Of a DNA stretch of 59,470 nucleotides, positions 36,491 to 45,449 are shown piece by piece. The position numbers were made by a program, and so were the translations under genes. The stretch's first letter is position 1. Each line of letters opens with the position of its first letter. Source of the stretch: Pseudomonadales bacterium (GTDB lineage Bacteria; Pseudomonadota; Gammaproteobacteria; Pseudomonadales; Pseudohongiellaceae); the NCBI GenBank assembly GCA_022825945.1, contig JAJDVS010000030.1, positions 1-59,470 on the forward strand. Reading direction: 5' to 3'. The notes beneath the pieces are model-generated. The model made no database searches and was not told the DNA's origin. It worked only from the letters and a program-made list of their open reading frames with translations.

Positions 36491-36657
36491 CCAGGAGCCT
36501 GCGCCACAAGAATTCACGGCTGCAAATCCGCTCTCATCCACGCCCCTGGCCGCTCGATTTCGTTGCATATCCACCAATATTCGCCTCAATCGATCAGCCA
36601 GGGGCGCGGCGATAGCGAATTTTCGCTTTCGCGAATTCCTGCGGCGCAGGCTCCTGG
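36491..36657 (+). repeat. 167-bp palindromic MITE/ERIC-like element, copy 2
   Basis: Outer ends CCAGGAGCCTGCGCC and its complement GGCGCAGGCTCCTGG. Interior matches copies 1 and 3 and folds back on itself around CCACC. It ends exactly at the base before the stop codon of the hydrolase gene. Confidence 0.9.
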
Positions 36658-38385
36658 TCAGCGCGGAATAACCGGCAAAATCAGTCTGGATGGATGCTGC
36701 TCGCTCATGTGTATGGTCTGCCGGGCCACTTCCATCCCGGTAGTCCTGGCGAAGGTTGCGCCGGTATTGAGGTTTCTGGCCAGCCTGGGGTAGTTGCTGC
36801 TGGTGACATCAAGGCGCAGGCGGTCACCCGGTTGCAGCAGGTAACTCGTCGCCCACAGGTCGATGAGGTACGGGTAGACGGTATCCGGTTGCAACAGTTG
36901 CTCTTGCTCGAAACCTTCCCGGAAGCGCGCGCGAATGACGCCGTCCACGAGGTTGAACGAGAAACCGTCGGGCTTGACGACCACCAGCTTGACCATGAAA
37001 TCGGTATCCACCGCGCTGCTCGAAGCGTGGATTTCGGCGGACAGGGGGCCGGTGATCTCGGTCTCCTCGGCAAATGGTTCGCTAAGGAAGCGCAAAATGT
37101 CCCGCCGGTCGTCGAGAGGGCGCTGATCGTGGGGCCCGCGCAAGGTGGGTTCCATGATATTGCCGCCCAGGGTCGGCGTGGGGTCGGCGGGGTCGTAGTC
37201 GTACTGTAACTCCCCGACCGTCTCCACCGATGCCGTCAGCGATAGCGAGCCGTCCTCGCGCAGGAAGTAGTCGGTATACACGGTGTTGGCCAGCGGCCAC
37301 TGATCCTCCTCGCGCCAAACGTTCTCGCCCATCACGAAAATCCGGATCGGCTTGCCCTCTGGCGCCGGGCCGTCTTTCAGCCAATGGTCGAACCATTCCA
37401 GCAAGATGTCCTCCACCCCGATCAGGGCATCGGGACCGAAATCGAGATCACCGACCGTGGAAGACTGATTCCAGCCATGGGGCCAGGGGCCGATGATCAT
37501 TCGCTGTCCCTGGCGCGCGGTCCCGGTGGCGGCTTCCCGGCTCATGGTCTGGTAGCTGCCGATGGTGCTGCGCAGGAAAACATCGTACCAGCCGCCCATG
37601 TTCAGGGCCGGCACCGACATTTCGGGCGCCCGGGCTTCGAGATTGAGCGGTCGCCAATAGGCGTCGTAAGTCGGATGCGCCAGCCAGTCCTGGAAATGGC
37701 GCACATTGAAGCCGAGGCTCTCTCCCAGGGTTTCCAGGGGAAGATGGCTGATGCCATTGATCCAGTCGATGGGATAATTCATGTTCGTCCGGCTGCCGGC
37801 CTGGGCGATGCCCCAGCGCGCCCGCGACAGAAGCGAAAAGGCGCCGCCGGGATAGGCGACATCGCGATAGTAGTTGCCGGGGCTTACCGCCGGCGCTATG
37901 GCGACCAGCGCGGGATTGCGATTCAGCGCCGCCAGCCATTGCACGGACGCCAGGTAGGAAGAGCCGAACATGCCCACCTTGCCGTCCGACCAGGGCTGCC
38001 CGGCAATCCACGTCAGGGTATCGTCGCCGTCGTTGATCTCCTGGAAATAGGGATACCAGCGACCATCGGAATCGTAACGTCCGCGCACCGTCTGAAAGAC
38101 GAACGCGTAGCCGTTGGCGGTGGCGAACTTCGCGTAGCGCAGGCGCAAATCCGTCGATCCATTGGAATACATGTCGCGGACGAGCAGGGTGGGAAACCGA
38201 CCGCCTTCTTCAGGCAGATACACGTCGGTCATCAGGCGAACGCCGTCGCGCATTTCCACCGGCACATGGTAGAAGGCCTGGACCGACTCCGGAAAGTCTC
38301 CCTCGTAGTTCTGAAAACTCTGGCCGCAAGCCGGACCGGCGGCGAACAAGAGCAGGGCGATGCATAGTCGGGAAACCTTGGGCAT
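36658..38385 (-). CDS. secreted CocE/NonD-family (S15-type) hydrolase
   Basis: 575 aa from the ATG at 38385 (GAGGAAG seven bases upstream); a much longer open frame continues upstream only because it runs antisense through the next gene. An N-terminal signal peptide (PKVSRLCIALLLFAAGPACG) directs export. The alpha/beta-hydrolase domain follows: MRDGVRLMTDVYLP, TVRGRYDSDG, the nucleophile elbow GMFGSSYLAS and the catalytic His in GPWPHGW. The C-terminal jelly-roll domain has GPLSAEIHASSSAVDTDF. Related enzymes act as cocaine esterase, glutaryl-7-ACA acylase or X-Pro dipeptidyl peptidase. Substrate here unknown, probably an ester or amide taken from outside. Confidence 0.9.
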   Translation of the reverse strand: MPKVSRLCIALLLFAAGPACGQSFQNYEGDFPESVQAFYHVPVEMRDGVRLMTDVYLPEEGGRFPTLLVRDMYSNGSTDLRLRYAKFATANGYAFVFQTVRGRYDSDGRWYPYFQEINDGDDTLTWIAGQPWSDGKVGMFGSSYLASVQWLAALNRNPALVAIAPAVSPGNYYRDVAYPGGAFSLLSRARWGIAQAGSRTNMNYPIDWINGISHLPLETLGESLGFNVRHFQDWLAHPTYDAYWRPLNLEARAPEMSVPALNMGGWYDVFLRSTIGSYQTMSREAATGTARQGQRMIIGPWPHGWNQSSTVGDLDFGPDALIGVEDILLEWFDHWLKDGPAPEGKPIRIFVMGENVWREEDQWPLANTVYTDYFLREDGSLSLTASVETVGELQYDYDPADPTPTLGGNIMEPTLRGPHDQRPLDDRRDILRFLSEPFAEETEITGPLSAEIHASSSAVDTDFMVKLVVVKPDGFSFNLVDGVIRARFREGFEQEQLLQPDTVYPYLIDLWATSYLLQPGDRLRLDVTSSNYPRLARNLNTGATFARTTGMEVARQTIHMSEQHPSRLILPVIPR

Positions 38386-38466
38386 GGGATGTCTTCCTCG
38401 GTTGAAATCGGTTCCGCGGCGGGAAATCGCGCACTCTGAACTGACCAGGGATTCGACTCTACAGGA

Positions 38467-39432
38467 GTGGCCAGACACTGGCAAAGCCTTGCCGGTTTGC
38501 CGCATCGCAGAATTCCGGCTGTTGCGCTGGAGCGGGCAGAACTCGCCGCCCTGCTTGATGCGGCCCGGGTGGAGATGGATCTGCCCGGGCTGCGGGCGGC
38601 GGTGCGCTTCTCCGATGGCTCCGTGGTGCGCGCCTCGGTGGGTCTGGCGGATGTGGAGAATGCCGTGGCCCTGGACGATTCCGTGGGAATGCCGGGAGGC
38701 AGCACGGGCAGGACCTTCGTCGCCGCGCTGACCATGCTGTTCGTGGAGGAGGGCTTGCTCGCACTGGATGACCCGGCGGCAAAATGGCTGGGCGGCGCGG
38801 CATGGTTCGACGAGCTGCCCAATGCCGAATCCATGCAAGTAAGGCACCTGCTTTCCCACTCCTCGGGCATGGGCGACTATCCCGCGACCATGGGCTACAA
38901 CATGCGTTCGGTCTGGCGGGCCATCCGCCATGGCACGATTCGATTCGAGACCGGGGAACTGATCGGATTCGCCCCGCGCGAGCCGCTGTTCGCTCCCGGT
39001 GAGGGCTATGCCTACACCGACGCAGGCTATCTGGTGCTCGGCCGCGTGATCGAGGCCGCCAGCGGGCGCGAGTACTTTGATTTGCTGGAAGAAAGAATCC
39101 TTGCGCCGCTCGGCCTTGACCAGGTGCGGCCACAGGACCGCCCCATCCTGCCCGACATCACCCCCGGCTACATGGCCGGAGCGCGCAATCTGCGTGACGA
39201 CAGCAGCATGAAGATCGACCCGGAATCCGAATGGACCGGAGGCGGGCTGGTTACAAACCCCACCATGCTGGCGCGGTTTTTCGGCGCGCTGGCGGAGGGC
39301 ATCGTGGTATCTGACCAAAGCCTGGAGCTGATGCTCGAATCCGGCATCACCATCGCCGTCCAGACCAACCGCGACGGCGGTATCGACCTGGAATCCCTGG
39401 TCACCCGCATCAGGGAACTGGCGACTCCGTGA
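38467..39432 (+). pseudogene. probable decayed beta-lactamase-family serine hydrolase
   Basis: 321 codons from a GTG. Clear beta-lactamase/PBP-like fold: FVEEGLLALDDPAAKWL, RHLLSHSSGMGDYP, FAPGEGYAYTDAGYLVLGRVIE. Three defects stand out. The S-x-x-K nucleophile motif reads S-T-G-R (residues 79-82), losing the catalytic Lys. There is no signal peptide and an in-frame stop lies just upstream of the GTG. The region between LELMLE and SGITIAVQTN, where family members carry the H-G-G/K-T-G box, is missing. The frame is otherwise intact, so a non-catalytic product cannot be excluded. Divergent from the CocE-type gene. Confidence 0.65.
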
Positions 39433-39502
39433 AACCAACCCATATCAGAAGCAGCGATTCCTGTATTGACTCCGAGCCCCCTTCGTCCTGCACTTCCTTT
39501 CC

Positions 39503-39587
39503 GTCATCCCGAGCCAAGCGGAGTCGCAAGGTCTCCATGGAACCGGGATGGCCGCCGGCGAGATTCCGCAACTTCGCACGGAATGAC
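39503..39587. repeat. REP-like inverted repeat, diverged copy h
   Basis: GTCATCCCGAGCCAAGCGGAG left side and CGCACGGAATGAC right side; spacing as in other copies but several mismatches. Confidence 0.6.
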
Positions 39588-39661
39588 AGAAAGATGTAGC
39601 GTACCATCCGGTCCCGCCTTCCCGCCTTCCCGCCTTCCCGCCATCCGGCGTTCTCCTTCCC

Positions 39662-39690
39662 GTCATCCTGCGCGGAGTCGCAGGATCTCC
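39662..39690. repeat. REP-like repeat, half copy i
   Basis: GTCATCCTGCGCGGAGTCGC and following AGGATCTCC, left arm only. Confidence 0.6.
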
Positions 39691-39694
39691 CCGG

Positions 39695-39706
39695 GCAGGC
39701 TCCTGG
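39695..39706. repeat. end fragment of the 167-bp palindromic element
   Basis: GCAGGCTCCTGG, the same outer end as copy 2. Short, so it could be partly chance. Confidence 0.35.
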
Positions 39707-39740
39707 GCCGGATCAACTTCCCGAAACGTGTAGTGTTGGC

Positions 39741-40691
39741 TCAGTTTCCGCTGACTTCCGTGAGCAGTTTCCCGGACTGGAACCAGGAATCGAGATTGTC
39801 GATGACGAGTTGGCCCATGGCGGCCCGGGTTTCCCGGGTGGCGCTGCCGATATGCGGCAGCAACACGACGTTATCCATGGCGAGCAACTCCTCCGGGACC
39901 TGGGGCTCATTGGCGTAGACATCGAGCCCCGCGCCGGCGATCAGGCCCCGCCGCAGCGCCTGCACCAGGGCCGACTCATTCACGCTGGAGCCGCGTCCCA
40001 CATTGATGAGAATCCCCTCGGGGCCGAGTGCGGCGAGTACTTCGAGATCCACGATTCCATGGGTTTCCGCCCCGCCCGGCAGCACATTGAGCAGGATATC
40101 GCTGTGTTGCGCGAGTTCCCCCGGGGAGTCGTAACAGGGAAAGGCTATGTCCGTCTTCGCCCTGCGATTGTGATAGGCGAAGCGCAGGCCAAGCGGCTCG
40201 GCCCGGCGCACCACGGCGCTGCCTATGCGGCCAAGCCCAAGTATGCCGAGAGTGCGCCCCGCCAGCCCCCTGCCGAAGGGAAACGGCTCTTCGCGCCACC
40301 TGCCGGCGCGGACAAAGCGGTCGGCGTTGACGATGTCCCGGGTAGTCGCCAGAATCAGGGCGATGGCAATATCCGCCACCGCGTCATTCAGCACATCGGG
40401 CGTATTGGTGACGGCAATTCCCGCCGCCCTGGTGCGCTCAAAATCGATCCCGTCCACGCCAACCCCAAAACAGGAAAGCACCCGCAGCGACGACAGTCCA
40501 TAGACGATGTCGTCACAAACCCAGGAAGCGCTCGCCGCCGCTTCGCAGCGCCCATCAAGCTCCGCGATCAACTCCCCCCTGCCGCTTCCGCACAGCCGCC
40601 ACAAATGATGCGTCCGAAACCGCGCATCAAGCAACTCCACCGTGGGAGGATGAAAATTGTTGACTATCAGCAGATCAGGTTTGTCGGGCAT
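39741..40691 (-). CDS. D-isomer-specific 2-hydroxyacid dehydrogenase
   Basis: 316 aa. NAD(P)-dependent reductase of 2-keto acids such as glyoxylate or hydroxypyruvate. The Rossmann motif is TLGILGLGRIGSAV; catalytic residues are seen as Arg in NVGRGSSVNE, Glu in DVYANEPQVPEEL and His in LLPHIGSAT. HNRRAK after the second strand suggests preference for NADPH. It lies between repeat-rich DNA and the type III restriction gene, with 47 bases to the latter, and is probably a core gene next to the island. Confidence 0.93.
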   Translation of the reverse strand: MPDKPDLLIVNNFHPPTVELLDARFRTHHLWRLCGSGRGELIAELDGRCEAAASASWVCDDIVYGLSSLRVLSCFGVGVDGIDFERTRAAGIAVTNTPDVLNDAVADIAIALILATTRDIVNADRFVRAGRWREEPFPFGRGLAGRTLGILGLGRIGSAVVRRAEPLGLRFAYHNRRAKTDIAFPCYDSPGELAQHSDILLNVLPGGAETHGIVDLEVLAALGPEGILINVGRGSSVNESALVQALRRGLIAGAGLDVYANEPQVPEELLAMDNVVLLPHIGSATRETRAAMGQLVIDNLDSWFQSGKLLTEVSGN

Positions 40692-40738
40692 GATTTTGCG
40701 TCGCTCTCGCAGTTGGTTGGTTCGAGTCCATTACCGGA

Positions 40739-43342
40739 TTAGTAGGGCCTGTTGCCAGTATCCAGGATATTGGAAAGGCTGGTTTCCCACTGGCCTTCGA
40801 AAATCAACTCGCAGCTTACCGTGGTATCACCGTCAACCACCAATTCCAGCTCGCCCCGGCTTGTTACCCCTTCGATTTGATAGGCCTGAGTACAGGCTTC
40901 CATGACCTTTTTCTTGTACTTGGTATCCGGGTTGTCGAGATGATCCCCCTTGGTTTCCAGAATCATGATTCGCTCGCTTCCACCGTCGCCATCGATGGCA
41001 AAGATGAAATCGGGGTAAATCTTGTTTTTTCGCCATCCCTGCAATGCGTACTGTCGTTGCGCGACGTTTCGATGCCACCAGCGTAGCGCCTGTGCGCCAT
41101 CGAGATAACAGGCCACGTTCTGCTCATAGCCATTGAAATCATCCTTGTAGGTTGTCTCGAACAAATTTCGCTGAACAAATTGGCCGTCGTTGCGGCGCAG
41201 TTCCTGGCTGTTGACACCTCGTTCGGTAGTCATTTCGTCAGGCATTACCCAGTTATGACTGTCGGCACGGAGTCGAAACTGAATGCGGCCAGACTCCACG
41301 TCCTCCATGAACAGGGATTCAGCCAAACGTTCCCGCTCGCTTCCCAGGTGGGCACGTAGGGTTTCTGTTATCAAGTGGCCAATGACCCCAAACCGGTCGC
41401 TTTCAATTCCACGCTCCCGTAATTGATCCAAAACGATCTCGACGTATTCGCGGGCCACCCATGGATTAGGAACGATGTCGGCAACTGAACGCACCGCATA
41501 GACCGGATCGAATGGTTTCTCGATTCGTTCCCTGCCAAATTCCCGGGTGGTTAGAAAATCCACTGCTTCGGAATCCGCCAGGCCAACCTGAACTCGTTGA
41601 ATTTCTCGTAACTGAGTAGACATGGGTAATTTGGCGGCCACATCCTCCAGATTAACTTGGCTCCAGTCGATGCGAAACAGGATATCTTCCTCATAGTCCA
41701 GCGGTCGAACCGCGCCATCGCATACCCAGTTGACTTGAGGCAAATAGATTTTCAAATCACGGAATGTTTTTCTGCGCCGCAAGTACCGTACCGCATGGCC
41801 GGAAATGCCGCTTTCTTCGCTCTCCCGGATGCGGTCCACCAAATCGGACATGCCGTCCCGCTCAAGTCCTTTCTTGATTCCTTCCACTACTTCGCGGGTG
41901 GCTACGTGAAAACAAAAGACGTGGCATTCGTCCAATGCGGCAAGGCCGGTCTTGCGCGCGTCCGGCTGGCGCAGAATCCGGCCGATCAACTGTGTCATGG
42001 CGTTGCGGCTGGAATTGGGCGCAAGAGCGCACAAAACATACGCGAACGAGCAATCCCAGCCCTCCTGAAGCGCCAGTTTGGTGATAATGAAACGTACTTC
42101 GTTGGTGGGGCTCAGCAAATCCTGGTTCTCCGGATCCTTCAGATCGTTCTTTTCCGAAGTCTTGATGGCAATTTGATGCTCTCCCACCCCAAGCATCAGC
42201 AAGTGTTCGCGAGCGTCTTCGGCATGAATGAAACTCATCTCCCGCTGTTCTTTCCCGGTGCGTTCAACCTGCACCAGACAAATGGGTCGAATGTAGCGGC
42301 TGGTTCGTTCGCGCAATTCATCCGCCTTTGTCTGCAAATCGTTCAGATATTCATATCCAGCTCGAAGACAGTCCCGCCAATCATCGTTGCCACGCACGGT
42401 GACATTGATCGGTAACTTGATCATTTCCTCCCGGTCCAGGTCCGTGCCGCGCACATCAACGAGCCAGTTGCTGAAAACCGGAGGGCGGTCCCTCGGCGTA
42501 GCGGAAAGTTCGATCACGAAGCAGGGATTGAACCCATACAGCGTTCTAAGCGCCAAGGGCGAAAATGCCTTGTGTCCTTCGTCCATCACCACCAATGGGC
42601 GAATTATTCGAAGCGTATTGCCCAGGGATTCCTTTACAACGCAGCCGAGCGTGTCGCGTTGGCCATAAAATTCCAGATTCGGTACTTGATCCAGCAATTC
42701 GCGATGAGCATCGAAATCGTCACCATCGGGGAAAAATCCACGCACGTTGCCCCGGTCCTTGAATATTCGCAGCGTCTCCTTGTTTTCCCGGTTGGAAGAT
42801 TGCAGCATCATCAGCACGACGCACAGTTGGTTCTCCACATCTTCCCGACTCAGCGGCGAAGTCTTGTCCAGAATTCTGACCCGACCCGCCGCTGCCCGGT
42901 CCAGGGTTTGCCGGTACGGGTGTTCCCTGTTATTCAGCGCCTTGCGGGTCTGGGAATAGATCGACTCATTGGGAACGATCCAAAGCACTAACCCGTGATT
43001 GGCTCGCAGCCATTTCGCCATGACGCGCGACACCGAATGCGCCGCCAACAGGGTTTTTCCGCCTCCGGTTGGAACTTTCAGGGTAACAGAGGGCACTGAT
43101 CGTTCGGCGCCGTCTTCTCGCTTGCTGAAAGGGATGACGTCTCGCGATTTGGGCAACTTTTTTGCTGCCGTCATGGCATTCCAGGCCTGTTCGGTGAAGT
43201 CGGGAACTGGAATGTTCAATTCCGGCCGCTTTCGTCGAAATTTCTCCACTTCGTCCGCGTTGTTTCGAGCTTTAACAAGTTCTTCGAGATATTCATCAAG
43301 AACATCAAGCACGTTCTGCTGAAAGTCCTTAAGTTCCATCAA
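40739..43342 (-). CDS. res: type III restriction-modification system helicase/endonuclease subunit Res
   Basis: 867 aa. Superfamily 2 helicase: Walker A PTGGGKT at residues 91-97, DEGH box at 254-257, SAT at 280-282 and motif VI QLIGRILRQP at 451-460. The C-terminal nuclease has PD (777-778) and ETK (796-798), the PD...E-x-K site of Res subunits. With Mod it would translocate on DNA and cut when two unmodified sites are encountered. Its ATG overlaps the stop of the DUF433 gene by 4 bases, so the two are translationally coupled. Last gene of the defence operon. Confidence 0.93.
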   Translation of the reverse strand: MMELKDFQQNVLDVLDEYLEELVKARNNADEVEKFRRKRPELNIPVPDFTEQAWNAMTAAKKLPKSRDVIPFSKREDGAERSVPSVTLKVPTGGGKTLLAAHSVSRVMAKWLRANHGLVLWIVPNESIYSQTRKALNNREHPYRQTLDRAAAGRVRILDKTSPLSREDVENQLCVVLMMLQSSNRENKETLRIFKDRGNVRGFFPDGDDFDAHRELLDQVPNLEFYGQRDTLGCVVKESLGNTLRIIRPLVVMDEGHKAFSPLALRTLYGFNPCFVIELSATPRDRPPVFSNWLVDVRGTDLDREEMIKLPINVTVRGNDDWRDCLRAGYEYLNDLQTKADELRERTSRYIRPICLVQVERTGKEQREMSFIHAEDAREHLLMLGVGEHQIAIKTSEKNDLKDPENQDLLSPTNEVRFIITKLALQEGWDCSFAYVLCALAPNSSRNAMTQLIGRILRQPDARKTGLAALDECHVFCFHVATREVVEGIKKGLERDGMSDLVDRIRESEESGISGHAVRYLRRRKTFRDLKIYLPQVNWVCDGAVRPLDYEEDILFRIDWSQVNLEDVAAKLPMSTQLREIQRVQVGLADSEAVDFLTTREFGRERIEKPFDPVYAVRSVADIVPNPWVAREYVEIVLDQLRERGIESDRFGVIGHLITETLRAHLGSERERLAESLFMEDVESGRIQFRLRADSHNWVMPDEMTTERGVNSQELRRNDGQFVQRNLFETTYKDDFNGYEQNVACYLDGAQALRWWHRNVAQRQYALQGWRKNKIYPDFIFAIDGDGGSERIMILETKGDHLDNPDTKYKKKVMEACTQAYQIEGVTSRGELELVVDGDTTVSCELIFEGQWETSLSNILDTGNRPY

Positions 43343-43554
43343 ACAGCCACTTTTCCGATAGATACGGCGGCGAAGCCGAACACTGCTCGCAAAGACTCGC
43401 TGGACAACTGCGGATAGTTTTCAAGTAGTTGCGATTCGGTCATGCCTTCCGCCAAAAGCTCTAGCAGAAATTGCACCGACAATCGGGTGCCCCTTACTAC
43501 CGGTTTCCCGGCCAGAACAGCGGGATCGGCCCAAATGTGCTCTTGCCAACCCAT
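43339..43554 (-). CDS. DUF433 small protein between Mod and Res
   Basis: 71 aa from the ATG at 43554 with AGGAG seven bases upstream. Sequence: WADPAVLAGKPVVRGTRLSVQFLLELLAEG and ENYPQLSSESLRAVFGFAA, the full DUF433 (PF04255) winged-helix-like unit. DUF433 proteins are usually paired with PIN-like toxins (DUF5615) as putative antitoxins; here no toxin partner is adjacent. It starts 5 bases after the mod stop and overlaps res by 4 bases, so it is an integral part of the operon. Possible roles: regulator of res expression or a structural accessory. Confidence 0.88.
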   Translation of the reverse strand: MGWQEHIWADPAVLAGKPVVRGTRLSVQFLLELLAEGMTESQLLENYPQLSSESLRAVFGFAAVSIGKVAV

Positions 43555-43559
43555 TTGAA

Positions 43560-45392
43560 TTACTCCTTTTCGAGGCGATACAAGGCAAAGGGCAGGGGAG
43601 CGAACTCCACCCCCAGCGGCGAGAGCGTCTTGTTGGATACGAAGCGCGAAGAGGCGAACACCAGGTGGCGTTTGTTCTTGTCTTCGGCGATAGCATCGGC
43701 GAAATCCCGAGTCAATGCGGAATCGCGGGATTTCAGGAAATCCCGGTCCGCACGGTAGATCAGCCAAACATGGAAAGCCGCGCTTTCACCAAGGTAATGA
43801 TCGTTTTCCTTGATGCTTTCGTGGTTCAGCGGCTCTCCGGTGGCGGTGTGGAACAGCCACGCACCAATGCTGGCGTAATCAGGAAGGCCCTCTCCGGTTA
43901 GCATCTTGTCCAGGTCGAGCGGGTCGCCTAAGGTGTAGTAAGTGAAGCCGCCGCCCAATCCTTCCACTTTATCGGTAACTTTCTTTTCTCCCGTGACGAT
44001 CAGTTCACTGTCTTTGACGAATTTTCTGATCTCGTCGAATTTACCGGAATCCAGATTTTCGATCGTTTGCACCTGATCCAGAATCTTCCGATGCGCTCGT
44101 TCCCGGCTAAAGTTGCTCCAGGTTATCTTTTCCCTCAAGAGCTCCTCTTTTTCAGTGCCTTGGAATTCATAGCCGTTTATGGCCCGTCGTATGCGTTCGG
44201 CTGTCAATGAATCGGCGTAATCTTCACATTCCACCAAAATGAAGTGACGGTTTCCGCCATCTTTGGCGTTTTGGGATAGTACAGCATGACCAGTCGTGCC
44301 TGAACCTGCGAAGGAGTCCAGAACAATTGAATCCTCATTTGTGGCTAGATGCAAAATGCGTTTGACTAATGCCATCGGTTTTGGAGTAATAAATACATCG
44401 TCTTGAGAACCAAAATTCATCACTCTCAAGATTTCCTTTTTTGCATCTTGGCTATGTCCGACTTCCTTCCATTTCCATAATGTTTGCGGTACTTTTCCTT
44501 CCCTAACGTCGGATAGGAATCTCTTGATTCGGGGAACATTATTTCCATCCTTTCCCCACCATATTCGATTATCGTTATTGAGTTCCTTAAACTTAGATTC
44601 TTTTACTCTCCAATATGTGCCCGGTGGAGGTCCACTCAGTACTCGACCAGATGGGCATGTTACTGGATATCTTCCCTCGCTATAGAAATTTCTGGCTGCC
44701 ATATCAGATGAAGACCAGGCACCTCTTGAATCGCTATCAGGATTTGAAAATCTTTCCTCCATTTGATCGGTTCGTGGTAATAGGCTTGGAATCCAGGAAA
44801 TTTTTTGTTTCGCGTAAACAATTAGGTAATCATGATCTTCGGAAAAGTGTTTCGCAGTATTCTTGGGAGAAAACACCTTTTGCCAAATACACGTGGCGAC
44901 AAAATTTTCCTCCCCAAAAATTTCGTCCAAAATCATTCGCGCCCTGTGATTCTCATTGTCATCCAGCGTCATCCAAAGGCTGCCATATTCCGACAGCAGT
45001 TCGTGCAGCAGTTTCAGGCGCGGATACATCATGCAACACCACTTGTCGTGCCGCAGCATGTCCTCCTTATTGACCGGATTGCCGTCCAGCCACTCCCGCA
45101 GGATTGGACTGTTGACGTTGTCATTATAGTTCCAGCTCTCGTTACCGGTGTTGTATGGCGGGTCGATGAAGATGCAATCCACCTTGCCGGCGTATCGCGG
45201 CAACAGCGCCTTCAGCGCATGAAGATTGTCACCGTGAATGATCAGATTCCCATCCGTGGTACCTGCTTGCTGACCCTCGTCCTCAGGGTTCGCCGACACC
45301 GACTTGTCCGGATGTGCCACCAAAGGCCGATGAGGCACCGTCAGATGGTGATTAAAGACGTATTCCTTACCTTTGAAATGTAGCTCCGGCAT
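43560..45392 (-). CDS. mod: type III restriction-modification system DNA methyltransferase Mod
   Basis: 610 aa. Beta-class N6-adenine methyltransferase: motif IV DPPYNTG at residues 77-83 and AdoMet motif DSFAGSGTTG at 359-368. The region between them (about 180-320) is the presumed target-recognition part and is Trp/Asn-rich and AT-richer. It determines the recognition sequence and methylates one strand. The N terminus and length fit EcoP15I-like Mod proteins. Lies 57 bases after the AlbA_2 gene, so it may also have its own promoter. No simple-sequence tract suggesting phase variation was seen. Confidence 0.94.
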   Translation of the reverse strand: MPELHFKGKEYVFNHHLTVPHRPLVAHPDKSVSANPEDEGQQAGTTDGNLIIHGDNLHALKALLPRYAGKVDCIFIDPPYNTGNESWNYNDNVNSPILREWLDGNPVNKEDMLRHDKWCCMMYPRLKLLHELLSEYGSLWMTLDDNENHRARMILDEIFGEENFVATCIWQKVFSPKNTAKHFSEDHDYLIVYAKQKISWIPSLLPRTDQMEERFSNPDSDSRGAWSSSDMAARNFYSEGRYPVTCPSGRVLSGPPPGTYWRVKESKFKELNNDNRIWWGKDGNNVPRIKRFLSDVREGKVPQTLWKWKEVGHSQDAKKEILRVMNFGSQDDVFITPKPMALVKRILHLATNEDSIVLDSFAGSGTTGHAVLSQNAKDGGNRHFILVECEDYADSLTAERIRRAINGYEFQGTEKEELLREKITWSNFSRERAHRKILDQVQTIENLDSGKFDEIRKFVKDSELIVTGEKKVTDKVEGLGGGFTYYTLGDPLDLDKMLTGEGLPDYASIGAWLFHTATGEPLNHESIKENDHYLGESAAFHVWLIYRADRDFLKSRDSALTRDFADAIAEDKNKRHLVFASSRFVSNKTLSPLGVEFAPLPFALYRLEKE

Positions 45393-45449
45393 TGGTTTTT
45401 TTCCTGTATTCAGATTCGTTTAGTTACATCCACAGCAATGTTCCGCGAT

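Larger units (their letters stand above)
36170..36657. other. 488-base intergenic region: unassigned sequence followed by repeats
   Basis: The first ~200 bases upstream of ppdK show no gene or clear promoter. The rest holds the CAATTCTCATTTTGGCGC flank, REP-like copy g, and palindromic element copy 2, preceded by a head-to-head remnant of another end (GCGCAGGCTCCCAGGAGCC). Confidence 0.6.
39433..39740. other. 308-base intergenic region with degenerate repeats
   Basis: Contains diverged REP-like copies h and i, a short CCTTCCCG tandem run around 39615-39640, and an end fragment of the 167-bp element. No gene recognised. Confidence 0.6.

Noticed and set aside
36491..36657. CTAG as target-site duplication of the 167-bp element
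   Set aside because: Copy 2 has CCAG and CTGG at its tips, which are inverted, not direct, repeats. The terminal four bases are therefore better read as part of the inverted repeat.
38386..39438. Long N-terminal extension of the CocE-type hydrolase
   Set aside because: A signal peptide begins at the ATG at 38385 with a good ribosome site; the extension is the antisense of the serine hydrolase gene.
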